Shown piece by piece: positions 13,159 through 19,299 of a stretch of DNA of 19,299 bases. The position numbers and the translations under genes were made by a program. The DNA lies in assembly GCA_015492115.1 (NCBI GenBank), contig WGFS01000034.1, positions 1-19,299 on the forward strand, given 5' to 3'. Position 1 is the first letter of the stretch; every line of letters starts with the position of its first letter. Below the pieces are notes generated by a model. It was not told the origin of the DNA. It did not search any database and saw nothing but the letters and a program-made list of their open reading frames with translations. Origin of the DNA: Aquificaceae bacterium. Its GTDB lineage: Bacteria > Aquificota > Aquificia > Aquificales > Aquificaceae.

Positions 13159-14706
13159 ATGAGTCAGTCAGTTTCCCTTACGAGAGGAGAGCTCGTAATC
13201 CACACCCTCGTGGTCATGGCTGGCGCCTTCATGGCTATCCTTGACACGACCATAGTTGACATCGCCCTTCCCAAGATGATAGCCCCTCTGAAAACTGACC
13301 TTTACGGCATCCAGTGGGTAGTTACCGCATACATGATCGCTGCCGCGGTTACCCTGCCCCTTATTGAATGGCTTGAGAAGCTCACGGGCTTGAAGACCAT
13401 GTATGTGGTGGGTATATCCCTCTTCGCCTTTTCAAGCTACCTCTGCGGGATGTCCACGGAGCTCTACCAGATGGTATTGTTCCGCTCCGCCCAGGGGTTT
13501 GCGGAGGCTCTCATCATAGTCTCAGCCCAGGCGATCCTCTTCACCATATACCCTCCCGAGCAGAAGGGGGTAGCCATGGGTGTGTTTGGGTTGGGTGCCT
13601 CCTTTGCCCCCGCTGTAGGACCCACCCTCGGTGGGTGGCTCACGGAGCACATAAACTGGAACTGGATATTCTTCATAAACGTCCCCGTTGGGGTCGTTCT
13701 GACCACAGCCTCCCTCTTCTTCCTAAAGGAGGTCTCCCTTGGCAGGAAGCTCCTTCCCTTCAACTTTATCTCCTTCACCTTTATCTCGGTCGCAACTGTA
13801 AGTACCCTTGTCGTCCTTTCAAAGGGACAGCAGTTCGGCTGGTTTACCTCCAACACTATAGCCTTCCTTACGTTGACAGCTGTCGTCTGTTATGTGTTCT
13901 ACCTGTTCTCAGATCTGTTCTCCAGAAACAGGCTCATAGACCTGAGCGTATTCAAAAGGGTGAACTTCTCCGTGTCCTTTGTAGTCTTCCTTCTTGTCCT
14001 TGGCTTCTCCATGTACGCCCTCTTCTACGCCATCCCCCTCTACTTTGAGTTCCTGAAGGGGTTGAGCACCTTCACGACAGGACTCCTTCTCCTCCCCTTC
14101 GCCTTCTCCATAGCGATATTCTCCGTGGTCGCAGGTGTACTAAGCGATAGGTGGAGTGCCGGAGGGACGCTCTTTGTGGCTATACTGCTCTATCTTGGCT
14201 CCATATTCCTCTTCATGAGACACTACGACATTTACACACCAAAGAGTGAAGCATCCTGGGAGCTTTCCCTTATGGGAGTGGGCATGGGTCTGTTCTTTGC
14301 TCCCGTTACGGTCATAGCCCTGAGGGGTCTTGAGCACAAAACCATACTCGTGATAAGTCTGCTTGACTACATAAGGTTCATAGGGGGCTCATTCGGAACA
14401 GCCATAGCGACCAACATAATAAAGGGCAACGCCTCCTTCCATTACGATGAGATCTCCTCCCTCCAGGCTGGCAACTACCACTTTGTCAGAGAGAGGGTAG
14501 AGGGTGTCGCATCTATCTTCCTGAACTCCTCCCATACCATTGAGGAAGCCCTCATAAAGGCGTACTATTCGGTCGGGGCGCTTCAGACAAAGCTCGCTTA
14601 CTCCTATGCCTTTCAGGATCTATTCGTGTGGAGCGGTGTCTTTGCTGTGGTGGGACTTCTGCCACTGCTGTTTCTCTTCGCAAGCTGGAGATATAATAGG
14701 GTCTGA
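13159..14706 (+). CDS. DHA2-family (EmrB/QacA type) MFS multidrug exporter
   Basis: A 515-residue, strongly hydrophobic protein of the 14-transmembrane DHA2 branch, which exports drugs or other compounds by proton antiport from the inner membrane. The first helix has the motif MAILDTTIVDIALPKM. Motif C of antiporters appears as FAPAVGPTLGGWL. It is followed by the characteristic NWIFFINVPVGV. Length and helix pattern are normal for the family. EmrB usually pairs with the membrane-fusion protein EmrA, and none is encoded nearby. Instead the gene is coupled by TGATG to a periplasmic chaperone gene. It starts 14 bases after dprA, without a strong ribosome-binding site. The substrate cannot be inferred. 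Confidence 0.88.
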   Translation: MSQSVSLTRGELVIHTLVVMAGAFMAILDTTIVDIALPKMIAPLKTDLYGIQWVVTAYMIAAAVTLPLIEWLEKLTGLKTMYVVGISLFAFSSYLCGMSTELYQMVLFRSAQGFAEALIIVSAQAILFTIYPPEQKGVAMGVFGLGASFAPAVGPTLGGWLTEHINWNWIFFINVPVGVVLTTASLFFLKEVSLGRKLLPFNFISFTFISVATVSTLVVLSKGQQFGWFTSNTIAFLTLTAVVCYVFYLFSDLFSRNRLIDLSVFKRVNFSVSFVVFLLVLGFSMYALFYAIPLYFEFLKGLSTFTTGLLLLPFAFSIAIFSVVAGVLSDRWSAGGTLFVAILLYLGSIFLFMRHYDIYTPKSEASWELSLMGVGMGLFFAPVTVIALRGLEHKTILVISLLDYIRFIGGSFGTAIATNIIKGNASFHYDEISSLQAGNYHFVRERVEGVASIFLNSSHTIEEALIKAYYSVGALQTKLAYSYAFQDLFVWSGVFAVVGLLPLLFLFASWRYNRV

Positions 14707-15530
14707 TGCTCCTGCTCTTCCTGACTCTTGTATCCATAGCCTTGGGTGGTCAGAGCATAGTCGCTAAGTTTGATGGGAGGGCGATAACGAGAGAGGAGTT
14801 CAATAAGCTGTTCGCCATCTACTGGAAAGAGATGCTTCACTTCTCTCCCAGAAGACCTACCTTTGAGGACAGGAAACGTTTTCTCTTTGAGTACATAAAG
14901 GGTCTGATAGTTGAGAGTGTTGCAGAGGAGATGGGTATAGAGGTTAGCGAGGAAGAGGCACTCAAAAGGCTAAGGGAGTGGGGCAGAAAAGATCCACCTC
15001 CTCAGATAGTTGAGCTGGTGAGAAGAGAGCTGATCATTGAGGCTCTGGAAAAACGCCTCATGCAGAACGCTTCCGTGAGCGATGGGGAGATAGAGGCTTA
15101 CTACCTTCTCAATAAGAGAGAGTTCTACTACCCGAATCAGGTTAAGCTCCTGAGAGTAATTGCTGAATCCAAAGACAAGGCAAAAAAGGTTTACAGGGCG
15201 CTGAGGACAGGAAAGCCATCACCTTCGGAGGAAGGGGTTGTCGTAGGTAGGGAGAGGTGGTACTCTCTCCAGTCACTACCCAGGAAGGTGAGGAGGAGGC
15301 TCTACCCCTACAGGGTTGGTGTGGTCTCCAGACCTATAAGGCTTGAAACAGGCTATCTGATACTTAAGATTACAGATAAGAGGAAGGCTGGGGTGATGCC
15401 TCTCTCTGAGGTCAGGGAGCAGGTCAGAGAGAAGCTCTTGAGAATAAAGAGACAGGAGGTTTTGAGAAGATGGTTCAGAGAAGCTCTGGAGAGCTACAGA
15501 TTGGAGCTCTACTTAAAAAACTTGGAGTAG
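14706..15530 (+). CDS. SurA/PpiC-like periplasmic peptidyl-prolyl isomerase or chaperone (first of a pair)
   Basis: This 274-residue protein begins with a short signal peptide (MLLLFLTLVSIALGGQ). A SurA-like helical N-domain follows, with IVAKFDGRAITREEFNKL and later helices. A parvulin-like segment runs from FYYPNQVKLLRVIAES to TGYLILKITDKRKA, then a final SurA-type helix, PLSEVREQVREKL. SurA-type proteins escort outer-membrane proteins across the periplasm. The parvulin part looks short and weakly conserved, so isomerase activity is uncertain. Its start overlaps the exporter's stop as TGATG, so the two are translationally coupled. Confidence 0.8.
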   Translation: MLLLFLTLVSIALGGQSIVAKFDGRAITREEFNKLFAIYWKEMLHFSPRRPTFEDRKRFLFEYIKGLIVESVAEEMGIEVSEEEALKRLREWGRKDPPPQIVELVRRELIIEALEKRLMQNASVSDGEIEAYYLLNKREFYYPNQVKLLRVIAESKDKAKKVYRALRTGKPSPSEEGVVVGRERWYSLQSLPRKVRRRLYPYRVGVVSRPIRLETGYLILKITDKRKAGVMPLSEVREQVREKLLRIKRQEVLRRWFREALESYRLELYLKNLE

Positions 15531-16339
15531 TCTTGCTCCTTATAGTTCAGTTTTCTTTTTCCCAGCTCCTTGACAGGGTGGTCGCAAACGTAAACGGAGA
15601 GCCAATACTTGAGAGCGAACTGAAGGTCGCACAGATGTTCTATAACATAAAGAACAGGGATGAGCTTGTAAAACTTCTGGTGAGGAAGCACCTGATAGCT
15701 CAGTATCTTCGCGAGAACGGGCTGAACATACCGGACGAGTATATAGAGAGCGTTATACAGGACATAGCAAAGTCCAACAAGAAGAGCGTGGAGGAGCTTT
15801 ACCAGGAGCTGTACCGAGAAGGGTTGTCACCTCAGGATCTTAAGGACTTTCTCAGGGTGGAGGTCGCATCAACCTTTGGGTTGAAGGAATACCTGAGGAG
15901 CAGGATCAAGGTCTCGGACGTTGAGATAGAGCTTGAACAGCTCAAGAGAGGCGATGTGAAGTACCTGAGAGAGGTAGAGCTTCTTGTGGTAGATAAGGAC
16001 AGGAAGAAGGAGCTCCTTACCCTTGTGGAGAAGTACGGTGCGAAGATAAACGAGATAGCCAGAGAACTGGGTGAGAAGGTTGAACGGCTCAAGGTAAAGA
16101 AAGGGGAACTCGTGGGAAGCCTGGACAGGGAGATCTGGAAGGTAAGAAAGGGGGAGATCGCGATTGCGGAGGATGAAGGTCATATTTATCTCGCGAGGGT
16201 TTTGAGGGAGATAAAGGTTATCTCAGGCAGAAGCGAGGATGAGATAAAGGAAGAGCTTCTCACAAAGAAGATGAAGGAGAAGGAAAAAGAGCTTATAGAG
16301 AAGCTGAGGAAGAAGAGCTTTGTTGAGATATACAGCTAA
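15470..16339 (+). CDS. SurA-like periplasmic chaperone (second of a pair)
   Basis: A 289-residue exported protein. The signal peptide is VVLLLIVQFSFSQ preceded by KK. The N-domain opens with LLDRVVANVNGEPILESEL, the typical SurA beginning. Helical segments follow. A segment from YLREVELLVVD to GHIYLARVLREI then sits where a parvulin domain would be, but it is clearly degenerate, so this is probably a chaperone without isomerase activity. The chosen ATG (15470) has AGGAGG at 15454-15459 and overlaps the previous gene by 61 bases. A later start would shorten the signal peptide's n-region. The two adjacent genes share domain order and probably arose by duplication. It ends overlapping the stop of murI on the other strand. 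Confidence 0.8.
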   Translation: MVQRSSGELQIGALLKKLGVVLLLIVQFSFSQLLDRVVANVNGEPILESELKVAQMFYNIKNRDELVKLLVRKHLIAQYLRENGLNIPDEYIESVIQDIAKSNKKSVEELYQELYREGLSPQDLKDFLRVEVASTFGLKEYLRSRIKVSDVEIELEQLKRGDVKYLREVELLVVDKDRKKELLTLVEKYGAKINEIARELGEKVERLKVKKGELVGSLDREIWKVRKGEIAIAEDEGHIYLARVLREIKVISGRSEDEIKEELLTKKMKEKEKELIEKLRKKSFVEIYS

Positions 16340-17103
16340 GCCCTGTGTACCCACTCGCTCACTATCTCGGGTTCAAGCTTTCTGCCAAGGATAAGCTCTA
16401 TCAATCTGTTCAGGTTCTGGGACATGTCCGTAAAGAAAAGCTCAACCTTCCCGCTCCCCTCATCTTCCACAAGGAGCGAGAGCTCTTCAGCGACCGCGTC
16501 CGATGAGTCAACAACGTTCACATTCCCGAGGAACTTCTGTATGGTGTCCTTCAGAAGAGGATAGTGGGTGCACCCGAGGATGAGTGTATCCACCTTCCCC
16601 TCCCTGAACTCCTCAAGGTATAGCTTGACCACTCTTTCCGCGATGTCTCCTTCAACCAGACCCTCTTCAACGAGTGGCACGAAGAGAGGACAGGCTCTTG
16701 AGAGGACTTCAACCCCTGCATCCCTGAGTTTCCTCTGATAAGCTCCACTCCTTATGGTTGCGCTCGTGCCTATGACACCCACCTTTCCCTTGGTAACGGA
16801 GAGAGCTTTTTTAACACCCGGTTCAACCACACCGACGACCGGTATTGGGAGGGTGTTCCTGAGGACATCAAGGGCGTAAGAGCTCGCCGTGTTACAGGCG
16901 ACGACGAGGACATCAACCGACCTCTCGCTAAGGAACTCAGCACAGTCAAGGCTGTACCTAACTACGGTCTCCGGTGATTTAGAGCCGTAAGGAACCCTCG
17001 CTGTATCTCCCAGATAGTAGAGGTCAAGGTTCGGGAACTTTTCCTTTATAGCTCTCAGGACGGTGAGTCCCCCTACACCTGAATCAAAAACACCAACTTT
17101 CAA
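16336..17103 (-). CDS. murI: Glutamate racemase
   Basis: MurI converts L-glutamate to D-glutamate for peptidoglycan. This 255-residue protein has FDSGVGGLT (6-14, with D7 and S8), the GDTARVPYG loop (32-40), the first catalytic cysteine C70 in ACNTASS, and the second, C178, in LGCTHYPLL (177-185, with H180). All catalytic residues are present and the length is normal. The start codon is TTG (17103-17101), supported by AGGAGGT about 6 bases upstream; no ATG fits as well. It faces the second SurA-like gene, and their stop codons overlap. It diverges from the prenyl synthase gene across 38 bases. Confidence 0.95.
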   Translation of the reverse strand: MKVGVFDSGVGGLTVLRAIKEKFPNLDLYYLGDTARVPYGSKSPETVVRYSLDCAEFLSERSVDVLVVACNTASSYALDVLRNTLPIPVVGVVEPGVKKALSVTKGKVGVIGTSATIRSGAYQRKLRDAGVEVLSRACPLFVPLVEEGLVEGDIAERVVKLYLEEFREGKVDTLILGCTHYPLLKDTIQKFLGNVNVVDSSDAVAEELSLLVEDEGSGKVELFFTDMSQNLNRLIELILGRKLEPEIVSEWVHRA

Positions 17104-17125
17104 ATCCAGACCTCCTTGAGTTCTC

Positions 17126-17131
17126 TATAAT
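17126..17131 (+). promoter_or_regulatory. -10 element just ahead of the prenyl synthase gene
   Basis: A perfect TATAAT lies 10 bases before the ATG at 17142. Transcription from it would begin about 3-6 bases ahead of the start codon, giving an almost leaderless mRNA. No Shine-Dalgarno sequence is present, which agrees with this. The -35 region has no good match, so the call is tentative. Confidence 0.4.
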
Positions 17132-17141
17132 TTTAAGTCCG

Positions 17142-17942
17142 ATGGACAGGCTTTCTTTCTGGAAGGAAAAAATTGAGAACAGGCTCAGGGAGTTGTTTAC
17201 ACCACAGGAACCCCGAGAGCTCTTTGAAGCTATGTCTTACTATCTCTTCCAGCCAGGAAAGAGGATAAGACCGCTCGTGACCGTCGCTGTCGCCAATGCA
17301 CTCGGAGGTTCTCAGGAAGATGCCATAACCGTGGGTTGTGCCATAGAGATGGTTCACAACTACTCTCTAATACACGATGACCTCCCAGCTATGGACAACG
17401 ACGACTTCAGGAGGGGCTTGCCCTCATGTCACAGAAAGTACGGGGAGGCACTTGCCATCCTTGCCGGAGATGCCCTGCTCACCTACGCCTTTGAGGTACT
17501 GTCCAGGGATGGGGTATTTGAGGAGCTCTCTCCAAAAGAGATCATAAAGGTTATGAACGTTATAGCGGTGAAGTCAGGTATATCGGGGATGGTCGGTGGT
17601 CAGGCACTTGATGTGGGAGAAGAGACGGATCTTGAGCTCGTGAACCGTAAGAAGACAGCCTCTCTCTTTGAAGCCTGCTTTATGTGCGGAGGTCTTGTCT
17701 CTCACAGGGAGGAGCTTCTGAACGAGCTTGAAGAGGTGGGAGGAGAATTCGGTCTCCTCTTCCAGCTCACCGACGATATCCTTGACAGGGACGGGTTCTA
17801 CACCCTGCTGGGAGAGAAAAAAGCCAAGGATAAGGCGGAGAACATATACACTCACCTTCTGAAAAGGTTAAAGGAGCTGTTACCCAGAGAAACAGAGGAG
17901 ATAGAAGCTCTGGTTGAGATGGTCTATAACCGTATCACTTGA
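17142..17942 (+). CDS. ispA: Short-chain polyprenyl diphosphate synthase (farnesyl or geranylgeranyl type)
   Basis: The enzyme chains isopentenyl diphosphate onto allylic diphosphates to make C15 or C20 precursors for quinones and lipids. In 266 residues it has PGKRIRP (38-44), the first Asp-rich motif DDLPAMDND (79-87) followed by RRG, NRKKTASLF (168-176) and the second Asp-rich motif QLTDDILD (208-215). YSLIH directly before the first motif is common in bacterial FPP/GGPP synthases. After the second motif, the usual GKxxGxD...KxT segment is missing and the protein goes directly to RDGFYTLLG. That makes it about 20-30 residues shorter than relatives. Product length cannot be read off safely. 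The ATG lacks a Shine-Dalgarno sequence. It ends overlapping the pilC stop by 8 bases. Confidence 0.88.
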   Translation: MDRLSFWKEKIENRLRELFTPQEPRELFEAMSYYLFQPGKRIRPLVTVAVANALGGSQEDAITVGCAIEMVHNYSLIHDDLPAMDNDDFRRGLPSCHRKYGEALAILAGDALLTYAFEVLSRDGVFEELSPKEIIKVMNVIAVKSGISGMVGGQALDVGEETDLELVNRKKTASLFEACFMCGGLVSHREELLNELEEVGGEFGLLFQLTDDILDRDGFYTLLGEKKAKDKAENIYTHLLKRLKELLPRETEEIEALVEMVYNRIT

Positions 17943-19179
17943 CCAGCTCGCCTATCTTGAATATGGGCATGTAGAGGGCTATGAGTATGCCACCCACTAT
18001 TGAACCCAGAATTACGATCAGCATCGGTTCTATCAGGGTTATCAATCCCTCAACGGTTCTGTCAACCTCGTCCTCGTAAAATCTCGCTATTGTGTCAAGC
18101 ATCTCATCAAGCCTTCCTGTCTCCTCACCGACCTTGACCATTGCTACGACGAGCTTGGGAAACTGCCCTGTCTTCTCCATGGATGACCACATAGTCTGAC
18201 CTTCGGTCACGTCTTTCTTTACCTTCTCAACCGCTTCCTGTATAACAAGGTTGCCAGCTACCTTGCCCGCAACCTCAAGAGCCCTCTCTATGGAAACACC
18301 GCTTGCGAATAGAGTAGCCATCGTCCTTCCGTACTTTGCCATGGCACTCTTGACCGCAAGGTCACCGAACTTGGGAAGTCTGAGTATGAACTGGTGAACA
18401 CCCTTTCTGAAACCGTAGCTCCTGCTGTACAGAGTTTTAAATATAACAGAGAAGACAACTATGCCACCTATCACGTAAAGTATGTTTGCCCTTAGAGCGT
18501 TGGAAATATTTATTAGAACCTGTGTTGGAAGAGGTAGTGCCCCTCCAAAGCTCGCGTATATCTCCGCAAAGGTCGGGACCAGGAAGTAGAGGATCCCGGT
18601 AACTATAACCGTCGCTATAATGAGGACAAAGACCGGATAGAAGGAGGCGCTCTTTATCTTGCTCTTTATCATGGCGAGCTTCTCGTAGTATTCGGAAGCC
18701 CTCAGGAGGGCTTTGTCAAGCTCTCCCGTCTCCTCACCGACCGCAACGAGGTTTATGACCAGCTCGGGGAACACGTTCGCCCTCTTTGCCATGGATTCGG
18801 ACATGGACATACCCTCGCTGACTTCCCTTGCAACCTCCGCGACCGCCTCTGAGAGCTTTTTGTTAGGCATCTGCTCCGCAACTATCTCAAGGGCGTCTAT
18901 GATACCCACACCGGCGTTAACCATGGCACCGAGCTGTCTGCAAAAGAGGGCTATGTCTCTGTCCCCCACACCCCCAAAGAGGGATATGCCCTTTTTCTTG
19001 CCCTCCTTTTCCTTCTTCTCTTCCTTTACCGCTGTAGAGTCAAATATCTCATCCGCGTTTACAAAGTTCAGCCCCTTCTGCTTTACCTTGTCCATAAGGT
19101 CATTGAAGTTGGAGGCTTCTATGACCTCCTCTACTAAGCTCCCCTCCTCCGTATAGGCTTTAACCTTGTACTTTGGCAT
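17935..19179 (-). CDS. pilC: Type IV pilus / type II secretion inner-membrane platform protein PilC
   Basis: PilC (GspF family) is the inner-membrane platform on which pilus ATPases act. This 414-residue protein begins MPKYKVKAY, the usual PilC start. A charged linker (KEEKKEKEGKKKG) follows the N-domain. Two repeats of the T2SSF domain come next: FCRQLGAMVNAGVGIIDAL with VGEETGELDKAL, and YGRTMATLFASGVSIERAL with VGEETGRLDEML. Membrane segments are YPVFVLIIATVIVTGILYFL, ILYVIGGIVVFSVIF and a C-terminal PMLIVILGSIVGGILIALYM. The ATG at 19179 is preferred over a GTG at 19185 because GAGG lies 8 bases upstream and the family begins there. It starts two bases after the pilT-like gene ends. Confidence 0.93.
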   Translation of the reverse strand: MPKYKVKAYTEEGSLVEEVIEASNFNDLMDKVKQKGLNFVNADEIFDSTAVKEEKKEKEGKKKGISLFGGVGDRDIALFCRQLGAMVNAGVGIIDALEIVAEQMPNKKLSEAVAEVAREVSEGMSMSESMAKRANVFPELVINLVAVGEETGELDKALLRASEYYEKLAMIKSKIKSASFYPVFVLIIATVIVTGILYFLVPTFAEIYASFGGALPLPTQVLINISNALRANILYVIGGIVVFSVIFKTLYSRSYGFRKGVHQFILRLPKFGDLAVKSAMAKYGRTMATLFASGVSIERALEVAGKVAGNLVIQEAVEKVKKDVTEGQTMWSSMEKTGQFPKLVVAMVKVGEETGRLDEMLDTIARFYEDEVDRTVEGLITLIEPMLIVILGSIVGGILIALYMPIFKIGELVK

Positions 19180-19181
19180 GT

Positions 19182-19299
19182 TCACATCCTCTTACCACTT
19201 ATGCCCAGCATCCTCTCCAGTTCTTTTATATCGGGCGATGCCCGCAGAGCTTCATCAATGGTTATGTATCCTGCCTTGTGGAGCCTGTAAAGGCTCTGG
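19182..19299 (-). CDS. pilT: 3' end of a pilus ATPase gene (PilT-like), truncated by the window edge
   Basis: Reading in from the right edge on the minus strand, one frame gives 38 residues ending GISGKRM and a TGA at 19184-19182. It begins with SLYRLHKAGYITIDEALRAS and continues DIKELERML. This matches the C-terminal helices of PilT/PilU-type ATPases, where a SLYDLYKKGLITYEEAL-like stretch is normal. PilT powers pilus retraction and DNA uptake. PilT next to pilC is a common order. PilB shares a related C-terminus, so PilT is likely but not certain. Confidence 0.7.
   Translation of the reverse strand, partial: QSLYRLHKAGYITIDEALRASPDIKELERMLGISGKRM

Noticed and set aside
1..19299. tRNA or rRNA genes, CRISPR arrays, insertion sequences, attachment sites
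   Set aside because: I saw no repeated spacers, transposase genes, terminal repeats or tRNA-like cloverleaf with a TTCGA-type arm. The window is covered by protein genes apart from short gaps.

Overview
This window is almost entirely coding, with no stretch over about 90 bases lacking a gene. It looks like chromosome from a thermophilic, chemolithoautotrophic bacterium of the Aquificales (Aquificaceae, Hydrogenobacter/Thermocrinis/Aquifex-like). The main clue is a five-component 2-oxoacid:ferredoxin oxidoreductase operon (ferredoxin-like, delta, alpha, beta and gamma subunits), the type used for CO2 fixation in the reductive TCA cycle of these bacteria. AGG/AGA-rich arginine codons, Lys/Glu-rich proteins and tight gene overlaps fit this. 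The assignment is inferred from gene content, not from a search.

Layout, left to right. (1) 1-997, plus strand: the tail of an unknown gene overlaps a highly divergent FtsZ/tubulin-fold protein that has lost much of the GTP-binding signature and the C-terminal tail. (2) 1057-6168, plus: a tightly packed run of holB (clamp-loader delta'), ricT/PSP1, a short rlmN-like radical SAM methyltransferase, yvcK/glmR and nadB. (3) 6185-7862, plus: a promoter, a 2-Cys peroxiredoxin and a thioredoxin-reductase-like flavoprotein. The flavoprotein has a frameshift near its end and a degenerate NADPH site. A hairpin terminator separates it from the next, convergent operon. (4) 12044-7889, minus: the porE-porD-[uma2]-porA-porB-porG operon, with a Uma2-family nuclease-like gene lodged between porD and porA. 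Its promoter region holds two clean inverted repeats. (5) 12134-16339, plus: dprA, a 14-TM DHA2-type MFS exporter and two tandem SurA/PpiC-like periplasmic chaperones. (6) 17103-16336, minus: murI. (7) 17142-17942, plus: a short-chain polyprenyl synthase. (8) 19299-17935, minus: the 3' end of a pilT-like ATPase followed by pilC.

Functional themes are carbon fixation through reduced ferredoxin (por), peroxide defence (prx and the TrxR-like protein), cofactor, wall and isoprenoid synthesis (nadB, glmR, murI, prenyl synthase), DNA replication and uptake (holB, dprA, pilT/pilC) and envelope biogenesis (SurA-like pair). PilT/PilC with DprA fits natural transformation. Most genes are ordinary. The features most worth a second look are the degenerate FtsZ homologue, the Uma2 gene inside the por operon, the TrxR-like protein without an NADPH motif, and the por operator-like repeats. 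I did not find a clearly new multi-gene system.
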